Below are positions 1 to 10,141 of a stretch of 64,000 nt of DNA, piece by piece. The position numbers and the translations under genes were made by a program. The stretch comes from Endothia cerciana (lineage: Eukaryota > Ascomycota > Sordariomycetes > Diaporthales > Cryphonectriaceae), in contig JALRMH010000005.1 of the NCBI GenBank assembly GCA_026119935.1, forward strand, positions 620,001 to 684,000, read 5' to 3'. Below the pieces are notes generated by a model. It was not told where the DNA came from. It worked only from the letters and a program-made list of their open reading frames with translations, and did no database searches. Each line of letters begins with the position of its first letter. Positions within the stretch are counted from its first letter, which is position 1.

Positions 1-1141
1 GAAAGACTGCTGATGAGGAAAGGCTATTAACTGAGCTGACCCTCACTTCAATGCTGTAAATAAATCAAGAAGTATGACCAGAATGGTTGGTTGGGGGGGG
101 GGGGGGGACCAAGAACAGTTATAGTTTCGACGAGCTGCACTCGCTATCGTCAGCCGCGAATCACACCATGCCCTCCCCGTCGGGTTTATTTCGTCCTTTG
201 ATTGACACCCGCAGCACCTGGCTTCCCGTTTTTCAGGACTTGGTGTTGAAGAAGAGGGTCGTTCTGTGCGGCAAGGCCCCCTACAGAACTCATAAGTGAG
301 AGGTAGACGACGTCCTGGTTAATCGCGCAAGTAGAGAGATTACAGTACCATGGATGCATGCCAACGGGCGCCAGATGACCGTGACACATTGACACATCTT
401 CGCACGACAGATGCCATCTTTCTCCGAGTCTCGGATAAGCAGCCACTCACGAGCATCTCGCCATATTTGCATTTGTCTGTCGGCCCTCGAAGTTCTGGCA
501 TCCTGACGAATGCCGGTCGGACCAGCTCATATAAGCCCAGCAAATGGTCTCTTCACAGTTTCGCTCCACTTTCCTGTCACAATGGCAACGGGACATGAGA
601 CATCAGAGGCTGGAATGATTCGGCTGTGTAGCCTGATCTCTGGAATGTAACAAGCTCGACCGAGCGGCGGCTGCTGCTGGAATGCCAGATGGGGAGTTCT
701 TCCCTTGCCGCAGAATCGCTAGCAGGCATTTATTTGACCCCGTGTGACCGCCCTCCGCTTCCGTTGCATAATTTCTCGCCGCCTAGAGAAGAGGTTTTGT
801 TATGGTATCTCCAACAAGAATCCAACAAAATCTTTGCATCCTATCGTCTTGAGAGCAGCGGGGCCTCTCATTGCGCCGCTGCGCTTGGGTCCTCTTCGCT
901 ACGCAACAAACGGTAGTCCATCATTGCGACGACATCCCCATCACCGTTCGGGTATTCTCGTGGTGCGTAGACTCATCATCCGGTCGGACAACTGTTGTCT
1001 TTAGCCCAGAAGTAGGAGTGGTATCGTTCTAGGTATATGGCCCAGGTTCCGGAACATCGCCAACGATCTGCCACTAAAGTGTCGGAGGTATATCGGGGCT
1101 CCTTAATCTCGTGATCGATCTTCGTCAGGTCATATCGCCTC
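1..1141. other. intergenic, no gene seen
   Basis: No convincing coding region. Short ORFs here look like chance frames, with no recognisable domain. A G-run lies at about 91-107. The right edge is the 3' side of the minus-strand gene ending at 1142. Confidence 0.6.
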
Positions 1142-3238
1142 TCAGCCCCAGCCGAGCATCTCGAGGGTGTTCTTCGTCTCTAGGCCACCTAGCCCAGCAA
1201 CGCCGAGCGAGCGGACCTGCGAGCCCTTTCTCAAACGCTGCAGCCCCACGGCGACCTTCCAGCCCTCCTCCTCATTGATGACGAACATGTATCGCTTTCC
1301 GTCCTGGTCTCGAATCGTCGCTCGCAGAAGGTGAAGTCCCTTGGCCTTCCAGTCCCCGGTCTGTGTCGTGCTGTTAGTACGGGTTGAGCCGGACGCCACG
1401 CTGGAGGCGTCGTCGTGGAGGTTCGAAGGACCAAACTTGGATGCGCAGTCGCCAAGCCGACAGGAGCCCCTGCAGGAGGCCAGCATCTCGGCGAGGTAGG
1501 TATCCGCGTCGTCGCCTAAAAGCGTCTTGGGGTTTCCTCTCTCCGCGGCGCGCAACCTAACACTCCCTCCCGTCGTCTTGGCGAAGAAAGCAGTACTGAT
1601 CTTGTTCAAAGCAGGGGTCTGTCTGGTTTTCGAACCGCTGGGGGACGGGGGGGAATTCGCGGCAATCGCGCAAGCCAAAAAGTGCACGGGACACCATACC
1701 TCTACCATCTTGAGGGTCCAGGCCTTGACGTCCCACTCCCGCTGTGCCACACCTCGGACGTCGTCGTCGATGAAGAGACCCTCCGTGGTGATGCGGAGGA
1801 TGAGGCCATCAGTGACGGAGCCGACACCCGAGATGAGCTGGGAGGCGGGTGTCTTGGCGAACTGGTTCATGAAGCAGTAGACTGCCTTGATGACGATCTT
1901 GTCGGGGTCCTTCGTCGAGTATGGACCACGCACGGAAGGCGGCGGCGTCGTACGCGCCGTCGACTGCGACGGAGCCCACGACGACTCCGACAGGTCCGAG
2001 TTGGAGGCCCGGCGGCCCGGCGCCTTAGGCCTGTCGTATGGTCGGTATGAATAGGCCTCCTCCTCGGTGCCGACAAACGTCCGCGCCGTCGGCGCAGGTG
2101 GCTTCTTCGCGGGGGGGGGAGGGGCGGGGGGGTTTCCTGCTTGCGGCGACACCGTGGGTGGCTTTCCATTGGGCCACGGGTTTGTCTTTTCGCCAACTCC
2201 AGAGTAAGCATATGAGCTTGAAACGCGGGACTGGTTCGCCTCTTCCTCCCTGCGCTTCTTCTCCCTCTCCTTTTCCTCTTCGAGTTTCTTTCGCCGCTCT
2301 TCACGCTCTCTTACCAGGCGCTCCCTAAGCTCTTTTGCCCGGGCTTCCTTGGCTTCCTTCTCCGCCCTTTCCTTGGCCTCGGCCTCCCGGCGTGCCCTCT
2401 CGGCCTCTCGCTGCGCCCGCTCACGGGCTTCTCTGTCCCTGAGCTCCTTCAGCCGTGCGGCCGCGTCCGCCCTACGCTTCTCCTCGGCCTCCTTGGCCCT
2501 GCGCTCTTCCTCCTTGCGCCGGACCTCTTCTCGTGCCTTCTCCCACGCGTTCCTGGGTGAGTCTGCCTGTGGCTTAGCTGCGCTCGGTTGGGGTGGGGGT
2601 GGGGCCTGGGGCTTTGGCTGTTCAGGTTGCGCCTGAGGTCGTGCCTGAGGTTCTGCCTGTGCCTGTGCCTGAGGCTGAGGGGGAGGTCGCTGATACGATC
2701 CGTTTGGCTTGTTCGCACTGGGCTGCGACCCACCTGGGGGGGCGTGAGCGCCTGGAGGCGGGCCTGCGCTGGGCGGAGATCCTTGACGAGCACCGTGGGG
2801 ACCGGATCCAGCACTACCGAATCCGCCGCCGCCGCCGCCCGGCATGGATCCGCCGCCCGTGTAGAAACCACCTTCTGGAGCCCCGCGACCTGAGCTGTCT
2901 GAGGCCTGTCGTCCGAGAGACCAGGCCCCCAGCCCGACGGCTATGACGAGGAGCATCATGCCGGCGTTGCCCATGCCCTGGAAGTTGGCCCACCAGGCCT
3001 GGAAGGCGGGGGCCATGCTCTGGGCGAGGACGACCACGATGAGCGCAGAGGCGAAGCCGGCGATGAAGCTGTTGGTGTTCGTCCGCAGCGAGGGCAGGTA
3101 GAGAAAGCCTGAGCCTGCCGAGTGCTCGGGTATGATGAAAATATCGTATTTTCCGGGCGGCAGGCCTGACCCTCCGGCTGTCGTCTTTGGTGCCTCGCCG
3201 TGAGGCGGAGGCGGAGGCGGTGGAGGCGGACTGGCCAT
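1142..3238 (-). CDS. conserved fungal membrane/coiled-coil protein, function unknown
   Basis: A 698-aa single-exon reading frame starting at an ATG followed by a run of prolines. Two hydrophobic segments lie near residues 58-80 and 92-110. A Pro/Gln/Ala-rich linker follows, then a long Glu/Arg/Lys-rich stretch (about 240-350) typical of a coiled coil. The C-terminal third is globular and contains SVTDGLILRITTEGLFIDDD and, near the end, WKVAVGLQRLRKGSQVRSLG. I recall this C-terminal region as conserved among ascomycetes, but it has no function I can name. The segment around residues 525-610 is low in conserved character and begins with a GTATG that could be a donor, so an unspliced intron there cannot be excluded. 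Inference: a membrane-anchored protein with a cytosolic coiled coil, possibly a tether or scaffold. Confidence 0.75.
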   Translation of the reverse strand: MASPPPPPPPPPHGEAPKTTAGGSGLPPGKYDIFIIPEHSAGSGFLYLPSLRTNTNSFIAGFASALIVVVLAQSMAPAFQAWWANFQGMGNAGMMLLVIAVGLGAWSLGRQASDSSGRGAPEGGFYTGGGSMPGGGGGGFGSAGSGPHGARQGSPPSAGPPPGAHAPPGGSQPSANKPNGSYQRPPPQPQAQAQAEPQARPQAQPEQPKPQAPPPPQPSAAKPQADSPRNAWEKAREEVRRKEEERRAKEAEEKRRADAAARLKELRDREARERAQREAERARREAEAKERAEKEAKEARAKELRERLVREREERRKKLEEEKEREKKRREEEANQSRVSSSYAYSGVGEKTNPWPNGKPPTVSPQAGNPPAPPPPAKKPPAPTARTFVGTEEEAYSYRPYDRPKAPGRRASNSDLSESSWAPSQSTARTTPPPSVRGPYSTKDPDKIVIKAVYCFMNQFAKTPASQLISGVGSVTDGLILRITTEGLFIDDDVRGVAQREWDVKAWTLKMVEVWCPVHFLACAIAANSPPSPSGSKTRQTPALNKISTAFFAKTTGGSVRLRAAERGNPKTLLGDDADTYLAEMLASCRGSCRLGDCASKFGPSNLHDDASSVASGSTRTNSTTQTGDWKAKGLHLLRATIRDQDGKRYMFVINEEEGWKVAVGLQRLRKGSQVRSLGVAGLGGLETKNTLEMLGWG

Positions 3239-6124
3239 GTTGGCAGGTGGTCCCGGCGCGAGTGTCGCTCACGGGAGCGCACGCACTCGTGGGCGGACCG
3301 ATTCGAGAAGAAGGCGACGGCGTGATGTGAATAAGGGAGAGGAGGAGGAGGAGTCTAGTGGTCTTCCTGGGACGCCATCGGAAAGCAGGCGCAAGTCGCT
3401 CGAAATAAAAAAAAAAGCCTGGGGCGGGAGGTGGAAACCCGATCAGTTGCTAGTTCCACGCCGCCCAGGCCCATGTCCATGTCCATGTTCATATCACCCG
3501 CCTGGCTATGATATGGGACAGGAGGGGCCAGGGCCGTTGATCGAGGAGGCCCGGCGGGCCAGTTGCCCTGTGGGATGGAGGATCAGGCTTACCAGAAATG
3601 TTGGCGCAGCAAACACAAACAAGATCAACGCCGTAACCGATGCGAGACAGAGACAGAAGTGAGCAGTCGTTGTAGGGCTGGATGGAGACTGCAGGCAGAG
3701 CAGCAGGGTCGAGTCTGCGACATATAGAGGTGGATGTGGACCTCCAGGAGCTGCTGTGAACAGGTCGAGCCAAGATCCTGGGTGTGAACCCAGGTCGAGG
3801 CTTAGGGGTGGGGGGGGGGGGGGATTAAAGAGGGGAGGGCTCGTCACGCCGCCGGTGGAAAAAGTAGTCCGAATGACAATTACAGCATGAGGTGGGTGCC
3901 TACAGCCAGGTAGGTAGATAGATAGGTGGTGTGTCTGGTGTGTGGTGTGCTGTCGAGTTTCGATTGGGCCGCGCAGCATCAGGTTGCAGTATGCAGTCAA
4001 AAGTTGCAGCAGGCATCGACGTTGTTTACTCTGGCTCTCAAAAAGTCGGCGACTAGGGGGAAAAAAAGTTGGGTGGGGGGGATCCCTGAGCTTCACGATC
4101 AACTGCTGGCGAGACAGGGATCTACTAGTATCTGCCAGGCCGGTCCAGAGCGCCTGGCCACGCGCCGCCCTGCTTCCCGCCTCTCCGTCAACCAGACTTC
4201 TGATGTCCTTCACGCTGGAGAAGATGCACCGAAGCACCGGGGAAGAAGGGCATGCAGACGCCCAGGCCATCCTCCTCAGGAAGGGTCCAAGCCGGCACTC
4301 GGGAAGGACAACCAGCAGCGTGCTGCATCACTTTTGTTCAGGTGGCTCGTCCACCACCAGCCTCCCGATTTTATCATGGGGCGCGCCGTCCTGTGCCAGC
4401 CAGCCTCCTTCAGCGACCCCCCCCCCCCCATGTCGTGCTGCTCTCCACTTGGACCGCACACCCACTACTCCACATACTTTATGTACAAAAGTACTGGCCA
4501 CCTCTCAAGAGGTTGACCCCTGGTGATGATGCGACTACCGAACCTCACACCCACACGACTCGGGCCGCCAACTGGGGCCTTTGAAACAGCCAGCCCGGGA
4601 CACGCTGGGCAAGATCTGATCCCCAGGTTATGTCCCGGCACACGCCTTCCCACGGTTGCTGCTGAGGGGCAACGACAGGACCGTTCACCTTGTGTTACGC
4701 GAGGCAGATTTGACAAGATGGCGCTGCTCTAGCCCTGCACCGCGACACCTGGACGAGATCACCACGCCGGCCTGTGACGACCCAATCGCAGTGCAGCAGC
4801 CGCGGGCAGAAAGGTCCTCGACGGGGGAGGACATCTATCTACATTGGGATCCGATCTTCCAAGAGGGGGTTACAACCGCAACTACGCCTCCAACACCTCA
4901 TAGGACCTACCAAGGTTCTCGCACGCCACAGACTGGGCCACCAGGCGCCAATGACCGCTGTCATCCCATAGTCCGGAGACACACACCCGTGGTTGCAAGT
5001 CGCCGTACCCGACGATCCCTTTTTGCTTCGGGCCCTCCCCACGCCGGGGTTGGTTTGGTTCACTGATCGAGGCCATGGACCTGTCGATAGTACGCACGGC
5101 AGAGACATCTGACATGACATCGGAGAAGGATCACGAGTGGCGCCAGGCCGTTGGGTAGACCGTTTGACGCCCAGTCTCAGCACACCCACCCGCACTACCC
5201 GCGCGCGCGCGTCAACTGACACCCCGACCCAGCAGTCAAAAGAGAGAGTATAGAGCCCAGCCACACACGCACCGGGCGTTGCAGCCTTTCCGATTTAGCG
5301 CCACCCGGCCTCCCGGTTGACACAGCAACATCGGCTCGTCCCTTTCTCGCATGATGTTCGCCCTCGACCAATTACCGATCCCGGTCGGTGACGTATGAAC
5401 GTTGCAATGTGCCTGCCGAGGACGGGAGGAGACGTGCAGGCGTGTGTGTAATTTCCAGCCTGGCCGGGAACCAGAGCCCCCAGCACCATGCCCTGCGTCA
5501 GACGTGAGGATTGCGATTGAATGTGCCGTCTCAAGCGGGTGGTGGGCCTCGGTTGGGCTCTGATCCCTGACGTGTGCTTCCCGGCCCTCGCAGTGTGGTT
5601 CATGTACTATAGTAGTGTCTGGGAGGGCGGCGGCATAGCAGTGCTGCGGGCAGAACCTGATGTAGCATGACAGCATTCGTCGATATGTGTACTTGTTTGG
5701 AAGGTATATCTCGGCCACAGCTCGAGCCGAGATGATGCCTACCACTTCAAGGGCCGAGAGAAGGGCGACCTGATATCCAGTCTGCTGCAGGGTGGTTGCG
5801 GTTGCGCCCGAGATGACACTATATTTACCCCCCAAGAAACGGGGGTATTGTGATGTAGTCGACAGCCAACCATAGAGAAAGCCAAGATTAATGTTCGCTA
5901 CGTGGTGTATTACAACTCATAGTGTGCCATGTCCGTATATGGTATTCCCAGCGCCGTCGAAGCCCTGCCTTCTCCTTGCAACCTCTGACGGGCCTGGTGG
6001 TAGCGCTCGAGAGGATGACCGCGACGGTCCGGCTTACACGCGCAGGCCCCCTTTCACTGTCACCGCCGCCTCGCAGGCAGGAAGAAGTTGTGGCGCCACC
6101 CCCGCGTCAGTGAAGGAGGCTCGC
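3239..6124. other. long intergenic region upstream of the 698-aa gene
   Basis: About 2.9 kb between the ATG of the membrane protein gene and the stop of the Vam7-like gene. It contains G- and C-runs (around 3808-3823 and 4418-4430) and a short CG-repeat near 5200. ORFs on both strands are low complexity and match nothing I know. Confidence 0.55.
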
Positions 6125-7267
6125 TCACTTGCCCAGCTTCCGCACCTTCTTCTTCGCAATGTCCACCTTGGCGCCCACCCGGTCCACATTGTCGTTCATG
6201 TCGCCCAGCATCTCCGTCTGCTCCCTGACCTCGCGCTCGATCGCGAGGCCCATCTCCTTCTGCCGCTGCACGATCTGCGCCAGCTCCTCCACGTCCTGGT
6301 CCTGCTCAGCCATCTGCTGCCTCTGCAGCTGCAGCACGCCCGCGTTGTCCAGCTCCCGCGTCCTCTCCGTCTCGGGGAGCGGCGCGCCGAGGACCCGTCT
6401 GGCCGACGCCCCAGCCCCGCCGCGCGCGAGCAGTGCCGCCTTGTCGCCCGAGCTGACGGGCCCGTCCCGCCCGTTGATCGCGCCGCGGCTCGCCGCGCCG
6501 GCTATGCTCGCGCTGACCTTCTCGAGGCCGCCCCTCTCCTGCCGCGCGGCGGCGACGAGGTCGCGCCTGCGCCGGAGCTCGCCCTCGCCCAGCTTCCTCC
6601 GGTCGCCCGTGTCCCTGAGCCCCTCGTCCAGCGCCCTCATGAGGTTCGACGCCCGGACCAGCGCCCTCTTCGCCGCGGCCCCCGCCTCCAGCGCCTGCGT
6701 CGAGTTCCCCCCGGGCCCGCCGCTCGAGTCCGACGTCGCGTCCCTCTTGGCGAGCTGCTGCCTCGCCTCCCCCAGCAGGCCCTTCATCTCCCGGTGTAGG
6801 TCCGTCCACGTGCGCGGGTCGCTGGCGGCGGCGGCGTTCCCGTCCCGCGTGTTTATGGCCGGCAGCCTGCCCTCGACCCCGACTCCGCTCGAGCTCGCCG
6901 CGCTCCCGCCGGCGCCCGCCGGCAGGCTCAGGAAGCTCCGCCACGCGGGCGTGTCGCGCCACCGCCGGTCGGGCGACTCCGCTATGGAGCGCAGGTAGGC
7001 CTCGAGGCCGCGGCGGCGGTCCTCTGTGAGCTCCGGGGAGGAGACTGTCGATTTGAACCAGTGCTTGCCCGGCAGCGGTGCGGGGGGCGGCGCGCCGACG
7101 AGGTTGGTGAGGGTCGCGTGGAGGTTGCTGAAGTCGGTGTAGCGCTTCTGGACGACGTAGGAACGGAGGGGTAGGCGGAGGGTGATGTTGTATTGTGTGA
7201 AGGGTTTCGAGTCGGGAGGGGATTTGACGGAGGTTGTCGGCACGGAGATCTCGATCGGTGGTGCCAT
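6125..7267 (-). CDS. vam7: Vam7-type vacuolar SNARE with PX domain
   Basis: 380 aa, single exon. Residues 1 to about 120 form a PX domain: ITLRLPLRSYVVQKRYTDFS carries the RYxDF phosphoinositide-binding signature, and the Pro-rich PPPAPLPGKHW loop follows. The middle is Ala/Arg-rich. The last 75 or so residues are a Qc-SNARE motif (QMAEQDQDVEELAQIVQRQK, continuing through GDMNDNVDRVG), and there is no transmembrane anchor. This is the layout of yeast Vam7, a soluble SNARE held at the vacuole by PI3P and the HOPS complex to drive homotypic vacuole fusion. The start is the only upstream ATG in frame and directly precedes the PX fold. Confidence 0.9.
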   Translation of the reverse strand: MAPPIEISVPTTSVKSPPDSKPFTQYNITLRLPLRSYVVQKRYTDFSNLHATLTNLVGAPPPAPLPGKHWFKSTVSSPELTEDRRRGLEAYLRSIAESPDRRWRDTPAWRSFLSLPAGAGGSAASSSGVGVEGRLPAINTRDGNAAAASDPRTWTDLHREMKGLLGEARQQLAKRDATSDSSGGPGGNSTQALEAGAAAKRALVRASNLMRALDEGLRDTGDRRKLGEGELRRRRDLVAAARQERGGLEKVSASIAGAASRGAINGRDGPVSSGDKAALLARGGAGASARRVLGAPLPETERTRELDNAGVLQLQRQQMAEQDQDVEELAQIVQRQKEMGLAIEREVREQTEMLGDMNDNVDRVGAKVDIAKKKVRKLGK

Positions 7268-8286
7268 CGCTGCGGTCGGGTCCTCGCTAGATTAGATGGA
7301 TGGATGTGGTCGGCGAGAAAGAAAGTGTGGCCCGGTTCGTGATCCGTACAGCGTGGCCGGCGCCTCCTCCCACGACGGTCTCGTGGTGCCTCAGGTATGT
7401 AACGGAGGTTCCGGGCGATGCGGTCAGCCGGTTCCCGTTGCCAGCATGAAAAAGCAGGTCGCTTGTCAAAAGAAAAAGGCAAGTCTCCTCCCGGTATCTA
7501 ACAAATGCGCCAGTATACAGAAAACAGTAAAAAGGAAAGTCGGAATGTTGGGGTCTGGTTGTTGAGAGGAGATGAGTACAGTTGAAGCCTGGAGAGTGCG
7601 ATCATGCACGTTGAGACAATCCGACCCAAGTCCAGTCCGGAGCTTTATCATGCGCTGTCGCTTCTCCACAATGGCTGCACCTGGGGAATCTCACAGCGGG
7701 TTCGTGCCCCAGGCCACATGTTCCCGTCAGCAGCTCTAAACCATGAGAAACGGCCTAGGATTCGGCTGCTAAACCCGTTTCAATCGGCGCTGGTGATGCC
7801 CGCCGAAACTAGGGGGTTTCATTGATGCCTGGTACTCAGAAGCTGACTTCTCGTGGTCCTGGGCCCAAATGACAGCCCTGTGGATATTCGAGAACGCGAT
7901 AAGATGGGCCCAGACGGAAGGCCGCGCGAGTCGGCACAAAAAAGAAAAAGAAAAAAAAAAAGAAAAAAACCCCCCACCAAAAAACCAGGCATCGTCGGAG
8001 TGAGAATGCGAAATAATTATCTTGTGTCTATCACAGTGCTCTTGTCCACGGCATACTCTGACCAAAGTCAATCAGATATCCCATACAACTCTGTCTCAGT
8101 TGACCATGACTCGTCCATGACGGCAGAAAAAGGACCACCGCGCCCTCAACGCTGTCGAAGTTCTTGCATCAAGCCCATCACACCACCCCCATGGTAGTTC
8201 TCGGAGCGGTCTCGCTGGCACGGGTCCAGATGGAGCTGATCAGGCAGCCCACCCAAAGCTGCGACCAGTCCGATGGCTCAGGGTCA
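7268..8286. other. intergenic between EB1-like 3' end and Vam7-like 5' end
   Basis: Holds the promoter of the Vam7-like gene and the 3' region of the EB1-like gene. An A-rich purine tract lies near 7938-7970. No gene seen. Confidence 0.6.
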
Positions 8287-9457
8287 TCAGAACGTCTCCT
8301 GGTCGTCCAAGGCCTCCTCTTCCTCGCCCTCGGCAGGGATCTCGAAACCCTCCTCCGTCGAGTAGAGGATCAGCTGGATCTGCTTGACCAGACCATCCTC
8401 CTGCTTCTCGATCTCCGGGTCCTCCTCAACAGCCTGCTGGACGAGTAGCTCTATGTCGCGCAGCTTGGAGAAGTAGAAGTCCCGCTCGCGCTCCAGACCC
8501 ACCACCGTCTCCTTGAGCTGGTTGTTCTCCGCCTGCAGCGCCGCAGACGCGGCACCACCACCGGCAGCCTTGCCCGCACCCAGCCGTGCGCCTCCAGAGG
8601 GTGTCGTGCCGCCCACTCGTCGCGCGGCGGCGCCACCTGCTGCGGCTCTGGGTGCGGCGGCGCCGGGGCCGCCTCCAATGGCAGCACCCTTGCGTCTGCT
8701 CACGGCATCGTAGTCACCGCCGGGGTAGTATTGGTCCCAGAATCTCTTGGTCCACTGCAGAAACTCGAGGTTGTCCTGCATCTTGCACTTTACGAGGGCC
8801 TGGACGGGGACGGTCTTGTCGATCTGGTGCTTCGCGAATGTGTCTGTCGCACGTTGCCCATGCGTCAGCATGCCAAGAGCTATGTTGATTCTGCAATGCG
8901 TAGATAAGGTACGAGAAGCCTGGGGAGGGCATCAGGAGATGACTGACTTTGCAAGACCTTGAAGTTCTGTATATAGGCATACTCGGTGTTGACGTTGAAC
9001 TTGACCCGGGCCATGGGCACGTCTTGGAAGATGCTGTCGTAGATCTGGCAGAGGGCAGCTCTATGTTATCGTACGCGTCCTTGTTAGCTCGATGGACCTC
9101 CCTACAGCCCCTTGGAAGGACGGTAAAGAGGGAGGGGAGGGGAGGCGAGGCGAGGCGAGGTTGGTGGACTTCGGCTACGCGTTGGAGAGTATCGCGTGTC
9201 CTGTGATTGTGACGAGTATGCTCGGGTCTTGCACGCACCCGGTTCCGCATTGCTCAACCTTTGTCATGTTGAGCTGGAGGAGGCTGTTCATCCACGATAG
9301 GAGTTCTTGTCTATGTGGTCACATCAGACGTCAGTATTTTCGAACATCGCTATCAGACCCTCGCATCCTTTCCGTATCGACGATTCCATCTCAACGGACT
9401 TGATACACATCGCAAGGGGACGGGATGCCGGTTGGCTACTGACCGTGATTCACCCAT
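8287..9457 (-). CDS. mal3: EB1/Bim1/Mal3 microtubule plus-end-tracking protein, 4 exons
   Basis: Exons I reconstruct on the minus strand are 9457-9444, 9310-9239, 9060-8948 and 8843-8287. They give 756 bases (251 aa) with GT-AG introns and consistent phases. The first exon is only 14 bases and encodes MGES plus part of Arg. The calponin-homology domain follows (RQELLSWMNSLLQLN, IYDSIFQDVPMARVKFN, EFLQWTKRFWDQYYPGGDYD). Then come an Ala/Gly/Pro-rich basic linker and the C-terminal EBH dimerisation coil (RERDFYFSKLRDIELLVQQ), ending in an acidic tail with a terminal Phe (DDQETF), a variant of the EEY/F tail. Known role: binds growing microtubule ends through the CH domain and recruits partners through EBH. 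It shares a 684-bp divergent promoter with the DRS1-like gene. Confidence 0.93.
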
Positions 9458-10141
9458 GATGCCTGTGTTCTTCTCTCTCTATCGGAAAGAGGAAGATGTC
9501 TGTCTGTTGAGGTTGGGCGCGAAGACGATGATCGACGGTGGGAAAGGTACTGTTTGGGTATCTCAAAAGAAAGGCGTTGCAGAAGGATAGCCGACCTGGC
9601 GTCAGACAAACAGAAGGGAAGGCGCGGTAGGCTCGAGTCCAGAAGGAAAATCGCAACAGTTGAAAGACAGCGCCGCTTGTTTTGGACGGAGGATGTCGTT
9701 AGAAAACAAAATCGTCAGTCAGACCCATCGGGGCCTGGACAGATGAGCTAGCTGATGAAGGCGTTAGCTGGCTCTCTCTGGCTGGTTACCCAATCAACCT
9801 TGTACGGAAAACAGTCTGCGTGGGGCAATTTTGGAGGCCTGGTGCGGGGCAGGCATGCTGTAAGTCGCGTGGGCGACTACTACTAGCTCTCTTTCACCGC
9901 CCGGTACAATTCCACAGCGAGAAGGAAAAAAAAAAAAAAAAAAAAAAAAAAAGTTCCAGAGCAGGGGTCCAACCTCAATCTGCAGGGAAGCAAGTTGGGA
10001 CGATTTATCCTCTGTAACACTTTTTTCTTCTTCTCTTCTTCCGACCCCGTCCCTTGATACCTCGACCGCTACAAGGACCGGTCATACCTAGCTGTGATCG
10101 ACATTCTCGACCGCCCGATACCTCAACCCTTAAACGCAGCT
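9458..10141. promoter_or_regulatory. divergent promoter region between EB1-like and DRS1-like genes
   Basis: 684 bp between two ATGs facing away from each other. It contains a run of 27 A at 9926-9952 followed by a CT-rich stretch (10018-10045) directly upstream of DRS1. Such A- and CT-tracts commonly mark nucleosome-depleted fungal promoters. No individual factor site is claimed. Confidence 0.5.
9926..9952. repeat. poly(A) run, 27 bases
   Basis: Uninterrupted mononucleotide run within the shared promoter, about 190 bp upstream of the DRS1 start. Confidence 0.95.

Noticed and set aside
3506..4270. 254-codon minus-strand ORF downstream of nothing known
   Set aside because: Low-complexity Pro/Ser/Thr/His composition, runs through mononucleotide tracts, no domain or signal; probably chance.
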